From Trichoplax adhaerens (lineage: Eukaryota; Placozoa; Uniplacotomia; Trichoplacea; Trichoplacidae), in contig NW_002060947.1 in NCBI RefSeq assembly GCF_000150275.1, positions 5,194,376 to 5,258,375 on the forward strand: a stretch of 64,000 nt of DNA. Direction: 5' to 3'. Each line of letters starts with the position of its first letter. Position 1 is the first letter of the stretch. The notes below the pieces were generated by a model. The model saw only the letters and a program-made list of their open reading frames with translations. It was not told where the DNA came from and ran no database searches. Below are positions 27,201-42,444 of the stretch, piece after piece. The position numbers and the translations under genes are program-made.

Positions 27201-30200
27201 AAACCCTTGCGGTTTTTACCAGGTGAGCTATTACTCCTTACGGGAACTGATGAATCTATAGAAGACAAGTAGCAATCGGTAGGTTTTATGACAATAAAAG
27301 GTGCTTATGAATTGATGATAGCGATATTCTCACTTACTTTTTTCTCCAATTGACGCAAATTCCTAAATCAAAAAATTGATATTTAGAGATTCATCGTGTC
27401 TGAGAAAAATATTTTAGAGCTATGCTATTTATAGCTAACTTTGTGATCCATTCCGATTAATGGCGGACTTTCAACAACATCTGCCAAAATGAACGACAAT
27501 CATCAATTATGTCTATAATAAAATTTTCTCTTTTTCATTTTCAATTAAGCTGTAATATCATTGATAGCATCTTGGGTATTAACTAAACTTTAATAATATC
27601 AAAAAATCTTCTAAGTGCATAATTAATCACTATACGAGTATAGACAGCCTTTCAATACCGTAAGATAAATTAAACTAGTAAATTTTATTAGCATGCAAAA
27701 TCGCTAAACAATTAGGAATCAATACGTTTAAACTATAGTTAAATTTCGACAATTTCAGAAGGTAAAAAATTAAAACTTATTAGTAAGTAATTAAACCTTT
27801 CAATACCTGCAAATTCGTAGTCGTCCATATCAAGGCTCTTTTGCTCGGCTATTATTAAAGATCTCTTCCGCAATTCTATATAAACAAACGTAACATCCCA
27901 GCGTGTTTTAGTCATTGTATATTCAAATAATTGCAATACCTAAGCCAGAATGAAACTATACCCCGTTCTGGAGATGAGTAACGATCCATGCTTAATCCTT
28001 CAACAGCAGCACCCAAGGACATTTGGCGTCTAATTCTAGGATTATTGCCAAATTGATCGGCTAATAGGTAAAACATAAAGGCATACATTTATATAATCAA
28101 AGAACTTAAAATGGGTCATACCCAGGCATTCTTAGGACAATAAATATATGTAATAAAATAATTTCGATAAATACATAGTATAATTTCTGGTTTTAAAATG
28201 AGAACTATCATGTCCCATTTTACAATTTTATTCAAAATCCAATGCAATGTTAATTACTATACAGTATTACCATAATTATCTTCTCCATTGGATAAATGTG
28301 CTAAATTATCTTGAGAAGCACATTTACTTATAACGTCTTTCTTGATTTTAACAGCATCTTGCAATTGTGAATGAGAGATTGATGTTCGAAGATTACAATT
28401 TTCAGGTAGTGCTTTGTCGTTGATGAGCGATTGCTTTTGAATTACATATACTTTAAGAACAGGATATGATTTAATTAATTTGACTACGTTTACTTCTTGC
28501 CAGCCCGCCTAATAAAACGACAAGTTTGTTTATTCATAAGTAAGATGTAAATAAATTTAAAAGTGAAATTATTATAGTGGCTTCTCGTTATACATTTTCC
28601 TATCAGTTTTTAAAATAGATAAATCTTTAAACTTGTACTAGCTAAAACAGGCACGCATGTAAACTGGTTACCGCATCCCATTACTATGTTGCCGTATCCA
28701 GTGCATTGCAGAAGAAATTAATTGCTAATATTATAGCAAAAAGTATGCTATGTCTCTAATAATTAATTATTCTTGGCACCATTTAGAGTCACATTTAAAT
28801 CACACAAATGTTACGATGCCAAATTACTAAAAGTGCACCACAAGTTTCATGGTAGGGTATAAAAGGACGAGCGAATACTCGGCTCCTTAGTTCATAATTA
28901 GATGGAGTGCTGGAAGGCACTCGATTACTCTATTAATAAAACTATGCTAATCTATTAGAACAATCTTATCCCTGTGTGACCGTAAGTAGTATAGGACTAC
29001 CACACAGTAGACCTCCAGGTTTAGTGGAGTTTGTAATAAGTAATCTATTAATTTAGGATAGTAGTTCGCACTCAAGCTAGTGACAATCAGGTTTCAAATT
29101 CAGATTACATGTTTAAGTTACATAGTAAAGAATCTTACCACATTTTGTTCATTAATTTGAAATACTTCATCACCTTCTTCCAATTCGCTGTTATATGCTG
29201 GGGACTTTTAGTAAAATTAAGCGCTTTGTTAGATAAATTCATAATTTTATGTTTCTAGAAGCAAATAAAAGTACGTGCACATAACGTTTAATTCTTTAAA
29301 AAATTAGTTTACTCACATCAGGTTTAATGCTCTCAATTATAAAGGTTCCGGAGATACTTGGAACAAGCTTTACCCCCTAAGTATTATATGAGTATATCAT
29401 GACTTATGGTTTTAAGAAACAATGATCATGTGACGTCCTCACAAATATTAATCTAATATTATTTCATGACCGGAATATACCATTATAAAAGTACAGTATT
29501 TATCATTTATGTCATACAATCCATGTATTCTTTACCAAAATATCATCATTTTTGTTTATAATAGCTCGTTTTAAATTGGTAGGATAAGTTAATAATGAGT
29601 AGTCCTTCGTTTCATCCATAATTTTATTGCAAATAGTACTGGCTTCCTGACACTAAATACAATAGAAATGCAAGCGATGAAAATAGCATCAAGATTTACT
29701 ATCCGGTACACAGTGTACTATGATATTTAATTAATATTGTAAATATTCTAATTCAATTAATATTGAATATAGGTATAGATTTACTTCTGCTATAAGGACT
29801 TACGAATTCTTGAAATTTCGATTTTGAAATTGTGTTGCTGGTCTAAAAACATAATTTTAATGTTCTGTTAAACGCCATTATGGCCTTCTTTTAAGTTAAC
29901 GATTAAGAAATTATAAATTTTTTGCAGGGGAATGCGAATTTGCCAACCGTAATAGGGCTATGGCTTTATCGATTGATTGCTTAATTTTATGTTATACCAA
30001 TAATTACCGAACTATTTGTACACCAAACCAATTCATCTGCGAACCTCTTAGCTAGTCTATTCAGTCCATGGTAACCTCGTAATGTAGAAAATGGTGGACT
30101 ATATGAGCAATAAATAGGGGTTAGATTTGACTACTTTTAATTTTTCAGTTTATAGAATACCTGTAATTCTCTCAGAATAATAAATTTCTCAAGATTTTAA

Positions 30201-33200
30201 TACAAGCTACGATAAAATTCTTCATAGAGATATTATTTTTAACGCAATACTATAGAATAAGCAAGTATGTCGTCCTAAGCTCGTACTGTGAAATTCATCA
30301 TTGATTTACCTGTTTAAAATAAAGGCTAATTGTCGAGAAGCTTTAGTTAGCTTCAAAAAGTGCAGTGCTGAAGTTCGAGGCGCCAAAGTCAATCTATTTA
30401 ATTTACGGGCTGCAAACAGTGCAGTCTGATTTTGTAGCGTTGATTGCTACGGTATCATTGAATTCGAAAAAAGGAAATACACATATTATAGCTATTAGTA
30501 ATGTTGAAGACTGTATCAAAATAGCTAAGAACAACATGAACGCTTATGAGGGACTATTGTCATTTAATAATATAATTAGTACACCGAATAATCTTAAAAC
30601 GTTTATATGTTCAATTGATATGTGGTAATAAATATCGATCTAGCAACATCATTAACTACTGTACTCTAAAGTTAAGTAATATAAAGACTGACTCTGATAT
30701 ACGTTAAATGCAGAGCATAATCATCTTGCATATGATTTGCAAGATATAAAGTAACTACAAGAAGAAGGTATAAACTTACCAGGATGCTTAATGAAAGAAT
30801 TGATTTTAATATCGTAAGACGATGATTGAAGCTTTCGATCTATAAATGAAAATATCGTGACAAAACCAATAACGCAAGTGTACGTATATGTTTTGTTGAT
30901 ATATGTTACAGAATGCTCATCGTTATTTCCAGACACGTACTAGTATGTCCATTGATTTTAAGTTATTGTTTATTATAATGTTAAAAAGTTAATAATTCTT
31001 AATATCAAGATGTAGATTTAAAACAAAACTGCTTCACCTATTAATTATTGCAACTGAAAATCTAAAAATTGTAATTCAGAATAACAAACTAAAAATATAT
31101 CAGAATAGATTTTCCTACAATTATACCGATATCGTATAATATTTCTAGGTCTCTAATAGTTAATATTAAGAAACTAGTAAAACTACAAGCAGGTAGAGCT
31201 AATTTTGTGTTGACATTCCGTAAGTAAGATATTATGCGAGCGATTAGGCCATAGGTTATTCAAACTGTTACAGCTTGCATTATCGTTTGCAACTAGAGAT
31301 TATGTGCTTTATATGATTGAAATGATATTGACTTGGATCAACTTACTTGCATGTTAATAAGGTCATGATGATTTAATTCAAGTAATCGTTCTCCATCAAT
31401 ATCATCTTGAAAGCAAGCCAAGAAGGATGATACGTTTTCAGTATCATCGATGCCTAGCAAAATAAGATAAAAACATTAAGAAAAACTGCTGATAAATTAA
31501 TAGCAGAATATGGCCAAACACTCCGAGCTTGCACTCTAGAATATCATTTATCATTCATTTGTATTATTGACGGTGCGATTATTGAAGAAAATTAGTAAGG
31601 CTAGAATGATTAAGGAAACATTTAACGGTATTATTGTATGTTATTCTTTCTCGATATATCAAATCTTTTATCATCATTTTGTCCGTTGCGCAATAACATG
31701 GAAGACAATGAATTGCCTTTTCTATTTCGGAATTAGATATCAAATGAATAAATTGGCATGCATACGGTATGCATAAATCGCACAATGAAATAGCATTTTT
31801 ACAGTTATAAAAGCTCTTTTAAATATTTATAAACTACTGTACTGATAACAAGTTTATATGGATGAGTGGACGATTTTTTTCTGTTTCATTTTAATTGGAA
31901 CATATTTATAAAATTGATAGTGTCAAGATTTCTGTTACTCTAATTGTACTTTTAGTTTACAATATAATAATACTGTCCTCTAACTACTTGTTAAAATTCA
32001 AGTCTTATATCCATTTGTTAGCATGAAACTATTAGAATATGAATGTTCTACGGGTTTGGCTATGATTATACCAATGATAGTTTAATTGTAAAAATCCGAT
32101 CAAGGTTCATACAATTTTAATCTGAAACTCCTAAACAAATTCAATCAGCCCTATTTAATAAGCATAATTAAATAATTGTGTTAAATTGTAATAAAATGAA
32201 AGACCGCACTCGATTTTTTCTACTTAATCGGCTTCCAGGGAGACATAGGCTATTATGAAGTAATATAGTTTATCGGAAACAATTTAAATTTATTCAATTT
32301 TAGGCAATTTGACGTTTACAGTAAAGATTGTCAAAGCAGATAAACTAAACTATAACAGTAAAGGTCATGATGCATGGATATGGTCATATGTAGTAATGCT
32401 GTAAATTTCATAGAAATATTGAACAGTATGAAACGCCTATGTTTTTCGCTCGGTCTTTGCCATAGCTATCACGAAAACGGATAACAAATTAAGATACGTT
32501 AATATCGTTATGCACATAGATATTTTAGAGTCATATGAATAACCAGAAGTACGATTATACCATTAATTACATTTCCTTCAGCAATCTTTACTATAATCGT
32601 GCTATACGATGTAAGGACCATAAATTATCAATTTTTTATCTGGAATAATATTCTATGTTCTCTATGTGGTATAGAACAAAGGTTATAATGTGTAGCATTT
32701 ATTTCCCTTAGCTACCCTTGTCATAGCTGTTTACCTATCGTGAAAGAAACGAAGACAAATGCTAACTAAATAAACTATAATATCGACAATATTGATAAAT
32801 AATGCATGATTAATCTGTCTCCAATGGTATTACTATTACTATTCTATACCGTATGAAATCTATTGAACAATGAAACCTTGGGTAGAGTTTCTATGAATAA
32901 ATAAAAATTTATCGTTATTGCTGTCATTTTCCAAAATCTTCATATCAGTCATCTTTCCATTTTGGAATATAGCAGAATTTTAGATTGTCATCTTCAAAGG
33001 ATGTGCATGCGCAGCCGAAGCAAATGTAACAAATTTATGTTCAATTAAATAATCGATTCGTAGATATTACGTTAGGATTTAAGGACGATTCTATCGCTAT
33101 TCTAGTAATTTTAAAAGCATAGCATTAATATTCTAGTTAGTTAATTGAGTATGCAAGATATCACGATGATTGCTACGATCAAAGCGAAACTAAAGGAAAA

Positions 33201-33942
33201 GTATGACATGACGGTCAGTCCAATTTATTTTATAGATCCTGATTGACCTCGCAAAATGTATAAATAGTGATAGGACTAATAGGTACAGTAGGCGCTGTAG
33301 GCGAAAAGTAAGGAAATGGAATTAATTCTAGACCGTCACTATAATAATAATACAAGGCCATAAAATATGTAATAAAAATTAATTCCTATTTAATTAAATT
33401 ACGGAATGACTGCAAATGATACCAAGGAATAAGATCGACTACAGCAGTATGCTCTCATACCGTACTGTTATAAGGCTAAGACCGGGATCTGTTTTCTAAT
33501 TTTGTCTGGTTCTGAGCATCATCGCATTGCTAAAAAGTATGACATAACTTCAGATCTTATTTATGTCAAGCATAATCGCAAGACCTCAGAAGTTATGACA
33601 GTTTCAGCCGATTGGATTCTAGTTAGTTACATCTTCTTTTGGGTAATTTTAAATTACCACCGCTGCACTGAACAGCTTAAAGCTCTAACCTTTCATTACT
33701 TATATATCTAATATAGTGAACTATAATTAAACTTTTAAATCTTACTGATGACAATTACACACCATAGAATTTAGAACTGCAAGTTATGATTCTCGCGGTC
33801 TTCATATTATCCAAGTCAACAGAAGATTGTATTTAGCGTTAATTAAGAAATAATTTTAACTATCGTTTCCAAACTCACCTTTCAACCAATCTACAACATC
33901 TGCTGAACTCCATAAGTAAACTGATCGGAAATCGCCAAACAT
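24294..33942 (-). CDS. CNKSR: Connector enhancer of kinase suppressor of Ras (CNK)
   Basis: Membrane-associated scaffold of the RAF-MEK-ERK pathway. Twenty exons give 576 residues with every phase matching. Exons in gene order: 33942-33879, 31453-31347, 30839-30780, 30639-30585, 30409-30310, 30098-30076, 30051-30008, 29842-29804, 29646-29536, 29376-29317, 29204-29139, 28508-28271, 28060-27962, 27875-27807, 25268-25221, 25137-24995, 24918-24865, 24802-24696, 24610-24570, 24496-24294. Domains in order: SAM from the ATG (WSSADVVDWLKGIDD, IDGERLLEL); CRIC (HFLKLTKASRQLAFILN, then a 23-nt microexon giving the PPF part of the conserved PF turn); PDZ (SPAYNSELEEGDEVFQIN, then GWQEVNVVKLI); a linker; PH (SDLAGFLWIK, QWCRCWF, CYLNADNREEM, WMAVLNQAV). 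The tail after PH is short and acidic. CNK is a metazoan family. Introns reach 2.5 kb (25269-27806) and 2.4 kb (31454-33878). Confidence 0.9.
28683..29015 (+). mobile_element. Possible solo LTR in a CNK intron
   Basis: Lies in the intron between CNK exons 29204-29139 and 28508-28271. It is more GC-rich than its surroundings, with a TATA box (tataaaagg, from 28859), a start-like segment about 30 bp later, and AATAAA at 28935-28940 followed by a T-rich stretch. The order fits U3-R-U5 of a retrotransposon LTR, and TG...CA ends are possible. I could not define matching target-site duplications, and no internal retroelement genes are present. Confidence 0.3.
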
Positions 33943-34382
33943 GACGTGATGCAATGGTTGGATAATACCTTCTTATTTTAAATTCTCTTGATAAAAATGA
34001 TGAATAGGTAACTAAACTTGCCGTTTTATATCAGCAGTGTAACGACTTCACAATTTTTGTAATAAAGAATTTTATTTCGTCATTTAATATTTTATACGGT
34101 GCACAATGAATCTACTAGACAACCAATAACTTATAGAAAAGCTACTACACAATTACATTGCGTTTTAGTCCAATTATTAAATAATTAATTTTTCAACTCT
34201 TTGTATAAATTCAGGTCAAAAACATGAACCAAGTGGAGAAGGTTAACATTATAATAACTTGGAATACTTTAATTATCATTAGTTTTCTAGGGCTGTACTC
34301 TTTACAATCTATATACAATAGCTTTAGAATTAAAACCGTATCAATATCAGTTGTTTGAAATTTACATATGAGCAAGTCAGCA
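33943..34382. other. Short intergenic gap between CNK 5' end and CCDC174 3' end
   Basis: 440 bp between two minus-strand genes. It should hold the CNK 5' UTR/promoter and the CCDC174 3' UTR. No distinct motif was recognised. Confidence 0.6.
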
Positions 34383-37277
<2,895 letters not shown>

Positions 37278-38008
37278 GCTGCAAAAGATGGATCAGTAAC
37301 TAGAATCCAAGGCCTCTTATTCGGTTATTCATTAGAAATAATCTTGTAGAAATGAAGAGCATCAGGATTAGTCGAAGATAGTGAGAGATTTTACTAGCCG
37401 CTACCACACTTAGATCATGCCAAGCCGCGCCTGATTGAGAGAGTTAAAGTGGGTAAAAGTCCATGACGCAGTCCTACAGTATAGCGCAATATAGTCTTGC
37501 AATAGACTACTTGTGTACCGTAGCCACCGACAGTACAGTACAGTACAGTACTGTACAGTACAGTGCTACAGTGCACAGTACAACATTGTACTGTACTGTA
37601 CTGTACTATACTGTACTGTACTGTACTGCACTGCTCGGTGCTTCTGCTCCGAAATTGCAACCCGATTACCATTTAATGTACTCATAGCTATTAAAATTGG
37701 AGATTTTGCAAACATCTCTAACCGATGGTGATTCAAGATTGATATACTGTTGCTGCATTATAAGGATATTTTCATACTTTGCATACTGTAGTGTAGAGCG
37801 CACAGCAAACTCCAACTAACTTAAGCTCCATTTATAAATTGGCTAAAACGCTCAATTACAGCTATTAAATTATCTCTTCTTGTCCGCACTGCATCATAAA
37901 CTGTTTATGCGTATGCGTACCCAACTGTACATAATTGGACCTATAAAGATTCAAGATTAATTCGAGATTACATCGTTACAGAAATTGAAGGAGGAAACAA
38001 GATAGAAC
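37278..38008. promoter_or_regulatory. Shared upstream region of divergent CCDC174 and EXOSC8
   Basis: 731 bp between two start codons on opposite strands, so it should hold both promoters and 5' UTRs. Its centre is a palindromic pentamer cluster (separate entry). 'tgcgtatgcgtac' at about 37908 resembles 'tgtatgcgtac' upstream of TRNT1. No TATA box is obvious. Bidirectionality is inferred from layout only. Confidence 0.5.
37530..37635. repeat. ACAGT/ACTGT pentamer inverted-repeat cluster
   Basis: A run of period-5 'acagt' units (37530-37565) faces a run of the reverse complement 'actgt' units (37588-37632). The two halves could fold into a long hairpin. It lies between the CCDC174 and EXOSC8 start codons. 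The chance ORFs here on both strands (repeated TVQYS-like peptides) are products of the repeat. Confidence 0.9.
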
Positions 38009-39970
38009 ATGGCTTTGCAATTCAAGTATGCTTGACACAATAACTTAATACTTGCTATACTGATCATCACTTTAATCATGCTTATTACCTTTATTGATCA
38101 TCAATTTTAGAACGTTGAGGCCTAAGGAATTCTACGACAGATTTATTGTAAGCCCATTATAGTTAAAAATGGCCTCGATCGACATATTGCACATTGAGGT
38201 TCAAAATAAGTTCGTATCGCTGCCAAGGATGGCACGTAATGAGTAATTTATTCCTCTCTTCTAGGCTGAAAATATCAGACCTGATCGCAGGACGTTTAAG
38301 CAATTTCGAAAAACAACAGTCAATGTTGGTGAGTCTAGTGGTTATGAATCAATAAATAAAAATTAGCTCAAATACCCTAATTCTAATAAAAGCAAAGGTA
38401 CGATAGGACACTGTTTTATTGGTTAACAATAACTGCATATTTTGCAGACATTGTAGTTAGTCTATACTCTACCTCTGTTTATGCTTTTTGCCTAATTGGT
38501 CTCAGTTTAGTGATATGGAAATAGTGTATATCTTTACTCTCATGTTCGTATATGTATGTTCATACTTTTCGAAGTATACCTAAAATCACAATCTAGGAAT
38601 AGTCACGCCTGCTAAATGAATCATTATAATCTACTTTGTTGGTAAAGGGTCGATTACTACTGCTAACGGATCCGCATTAGTTAAAATTGGTAACACCACT
38701 ATGCTATGTGGTATAAAGACTGTAAGTTGCTCATCACTATTTTATCATTATAATAAGCGATACTAAGCTAATTCGTAAACTGGATAAACTTCGTAACGAT
38801 AGCTTTGCAAAGACAGTTTTTTGATAATGTTTTTGAATTAATGTAGGAATTTGCGGTCCCGAAGTTAGATAGTCCTGACCATGGCTACATTGGTGTGTTC
38901 ATTTGATTGAGGATATACATCAGAGTTACGGTATACAGTGTCTGCTTTCTACTAATATACATTGTTATTGGTTGTTTCCATTCAGTTCCAAATGTAGACT
39001 TGCCCCCATTATGCTCTTATCGATTTCGTCCCGGGCCTCCAGGGGAACAAGCTCAAGTATGCAGCCAATATTTAGCAGACATAATCAAAAGGTTCTTTGT
39101 CGTATGGCATCTATTCTTTAACTTCTCTATTATTGACTACTGTAGTAATTGCATTTTTAAAATTCTCATTTATAGCTGTAACTTGATCAATCTGAAGGAT
39201 TTATGTATTGTTAAAGAGAAGGTAATCATAGTGCACGTACTTTTTACCAAAATTTACCCATCAACTTTGCAAAAATTTGGTTACAACTATTTCCTTCATT
39301 TCTCAGCTCGCGTGGGTCATTTATATTGATTTACTATGCCTGGACTGCGATGGAAATGTACTAGATGCTAGTGTTATTGCAATGTTGGCTGCCTTGCGAA
39401 GTGGTACTTTTGCGCTATTTTCTACTCTATCTTGATACCGTTTTCAAAGTGTGTCTATATACTCAATTAACTACCATGAATCTTCTATAGCTAAGTTTCC
39501 GAAAGTAGAAATTGATGAAGAAGTTGATAAACCAATTGTCTCGAAAGATGAATCATTTTCTCTAAATGTTAACGACTGTCCTATCTCTTCCACATTTGTA
39601 TTATTTGATAAGTATGTCTGTCTTTACTGGACTGCTGCAGTTTTATCGCAAATAACATGATCTTCATTTGCAACTGTAGAAATTTAATACTAGCGGATCC
39701 GACTTCCGAAGAAGAAAATTTATCCAGCGGCTACCTCACCATTACAGTTAATAATGATGATGGATTATCTAACGTTCTAAAACCAGGTTTAGTTTCTGAC
39801 TTAAGACAATAATTATTAAGGTACAAGTATGCCATAGGAATAGCTTGTGTATGTTTTATCGCGTTATCTTAGGTGGACGTGGCGTAAATGACGCCGAATT
39901 AAATGAATGTATAACATTGGCTATAAAAAGAGCACGGGATATGCGAGATCTACTATCAAAATTATGTTGA
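38009..39970 (+). CDS. EXOSC8: Exosome complex component RRP43
   Basis: RNase PH-fold subunit of the six-member ring of the RNA exosome, which takes part in 3'-5' RNA processing and decay; animal members are structural, not catalytic. Eleven exons give 270 residues (human 276), all phases matching: 38009-38025, 38111-38147, 38265-38328, 38648-38721, 38847-38892, 38986-39091, 39176-39221, 39307-39403, 39491-39611, 39680-39786, 39873-39970. Family landmarks: RPKEFYDRF start, [72 protein letters not shown]. The first coding exon is only 17 nt. The ATG at 38009 is preceded by 'gaac'. The C-terminus ends in LLSKLC then TGA. The gene diverges from CCDC174. Confidence 0.95.
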
Positions 39971-41037
39971 TTGAATAATTTGTAATGAATATTTAACCGT
40001 GCACGTACGGTATGCGAGTGAAATTATAATTCTACACAACAGAGTATTGTACCATATTTGCCTAGGATAGAGCGCTGGCAATGATATGAAATTATTCTCT
40101 TTGTTAACTTGCAGTCTGCTGTGCCTTTATGCAAAAAAATGCATTCAGATACAATTACACCAAAGTTCTCTGCATAAGATTGTAAAATAATGTGGAATTT
40201 TACTTCAAAAGTTAGGTTGCATTATAGCATATTAACTGATCTTGATATCTCCATGTTCATTTGTATATGAATCTACATCTCTCTTTTATTCTTACATTAT
40301 ATTGGAAGTAGTTCTAAGTACTGTCCATTATATAATAACTATCTTCAATAGGAAGCCCTACCGATCGTTAGATTGATACGCAAATGTGTATTTCATTTTT
40401 TTGTATCGATTATCTTACGTATTATATTCTTTCAAGGTATCGTTAATGTTGCTGCACTCAACCAATATCAAATTCATTTGTAAAATAAAACAATTTTTGG
40501 ATAGATTTGACCAGTATGATGTATCAGTATACTAAATTATTGCAACTGTTGACTTTTATCTACTGAATTTGCCGGTTATGGAAGTAATGTAAGTGTAAAG
40601 GCATTGATAAAAAGAGTCAAGAAAAGGCTAATGTTATTAGCCTTCAATTGTACCATAATTATAGGTCAACAGATGAAAAATTAATTTTATAGGAGGAATC
40701 ACAAAGAATAAGGCTAAAATAAAAATAAACATAAGAGTAATTCTGAACTGTCGACATTAATGCTATCATTTGAGAGGCAATGACCAAAATGATCTGAAAA
40801 ATAAGGATATCGGAATTGTCACAATTTCAGAATTTTGGATATTTATTTAAATTTCTGTGATGTCTTATAAGTAGTCTATCAGTCTATAATTGTTTAAATT
40901 TTATCCTTATTCTTATTCTAAGTCTATTTCTGAATAAGTGTAAATGCCGTAGTGCGCCAAAGAGATAGATGTATTGAAATTGATATTTATGTGACCCGAT
41001 AAACTCTAAACGTGTCATATTCACACTGTACCAAAGG
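39971..41037. other. Intergenic, no gene seen
   Basis: EXOSC8 3' UTR and intergenic sequence. I looked here on the minus strand for the missing C-terminal exon of the DPY19-like relic (a motif ending in YK) and found none. Confidence 0.6.
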
Positions 41038-41750
41038 CCGTTGTGCATATCAATAAGATCAATAACCCTGCAGCCAGATACGGATGAAGAGTAGCAGATA
41101 CTGTTTTCAATAATGATATAATGAGCTCTAGTGCTTTGTATAATTTCGTAGACTTCACGAGCTGATAAACGAGAGTAGAATTGATCTAAAAGTAAAATAA
41201 TAGTTCAGTACTAAATTAGTACTGTATTTAACATAAGTGCTTAATCCATTTCATTCAGTATTCATTCCATGGCTATGTTCGATCTCTCTTCTACGCGCGT
41301 TTTCATTTCCAATAAGATCGCAATTACCTTCGTAGTCCTTTCTGTTAACCATTTTTCTTCGTAATGAGGATGATTGGTAACATGCCTACCAGTGCAGCAC
41401 TTCACCCCCGCAAGAAGTTGCATACTACTAGCAAAGGAGGTTTCCTTCCCAATACTATTACCGTTAACATTAAAAATAGAACGTTTTTGATTCGATCCTA
41501 ATAATAGCCTGTGAGTAGGCATATTGTATAACTAAATAAACTAATAAGTGTAAAGATAATAAAATAGCTGTGAATCTTGTTAGTTTTATAATATATAGCT
41601 TAACAATACTAATTAATATTAATCCTTAATAATAAAGGCAATCACTTATTACAACTTCTGTGCGAACTTAATCCAGTTCATCAAATCTACAGTGTCAGGA
41701 TCGTAAAATTCCCTTAGTTTACTCAATTCAGTTGTTAAGGTAATAGTCAG
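41038..41750 (-). pseudogene. DPY19-like C-mannosyltransferase fragment (relic)
   Basis: DPY19 proteins are multi-pass ER enzymes that attach mannose to tryptophan in WxxW motifs. Three exon-like pieces match the luminal C-terminal part of the family. Near 41656-41740: KLREFYDPDTVDLMNWI. 41328-41454: SFASSMQLLAGVK and TNHPHYEEKWL. 41038-41185: FYSRLSAREVYEIIQS, AHYIIIENSICY and GCRVIDLIDMHNG. The first two join in frame. The second ends in phase 0 (donor gtaatt) while the third needs one extra base, so the join breaks frame. No exon for the ~500 preceding residues (the membrane helices) lies between here and TRNT1, and the C-terminal end is also missing. The simplest reading is a partial gene copy under decay. 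An assembly error or a distant 5' part is possible. Confidence 0.7.
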
Positions 41751-42308
41751 TATACTATTCTTCTATCCAATTTTAAATCGTTCTAAAAACCTTTTACCTT
41801 GATGTTGGTAAACCAAAGATTTACTTTATGTATTTCTTGAATTATTGATCGAAATTAATAGCCACAGTAAGCACAAAGTACTACATGTAGTAAGTCAATC
41901 TGCGCCGTACTGGTATATGTGCAAAATTGAATGATTCTATTTGAGGATAATCTATAGTGCAAATTTAATTAAAAATATAGCAAATTCTGAATACCTTTTT
42001 TTACGTTTCCATACTCCTATATAGATATTTATTAATTCTACTATGAACGCATTGTTCACGTTCCAAACTACGTTATTGGCGATTTATGGTTAGTTGTTAT
42101 TGAAGTAGCTATCCCCTCAATGACGTATAATTTGATAAATGATTCTAATTAATCATTATCCCAGTAGGATAGTTCCTACACTAGTTACAGTAACTTTATA
42201 GTCTGAGTTGTATTGTCACCTTGGAAAAAATCTCTGAAGTAGCTTTAGAGATGGGAGGAAATTAACTACTTCATTAACAAACGAAACCAATCATAAGAGA
42301 ATAGAAGT

Positions 42309-42402
42309 TGCTACTTCAGCTCCTGGCGGAATGCACCTGCGTATTTCTTTCTAGGTGCTGCTTCAGCTCCCCGCGAAATGCACATGCGTATTTCTTTCAT
42401 TG
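42309..42402. repeat. 47-bp tandem duplication
   Basis: Units 42309-42355 and 42356-42402 share 'cttcagctcc', 'aatgcac' and 'tgcgtatttctttc' at fixed spacing, differing at a handful of sites. They are clearly more GC-rich than the surroundings, and 'tgcgcaaaagtg' follows directly. It could be a duplicated control element of TRNT1, ~600 bp downstream. Confidence 0.85.
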
Positions 42403-42444
42403 CGCAAAAGTGAGCAAACTAAGGAAGATGAATACTATACACTA

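Noticed and set aside
30161-30249. Apparent CRIC exon of CNK on the minus strand
   Set aside because: It looked similar to the family but contains an in-frame stop and fits neither neighbouring phase. The 23-nt and 44-nt exons at 30098-30076 and 30051-30008 restore frame perfectly instead.
37415-37731. Overlapping open frames on both strands with repeated TVQYS/TVLYC peptides
   Set aside because: Pure translation of the ACAGT/ACTGT pentamer repeat, whose unit lacks stops in several frames; no splice or start context.
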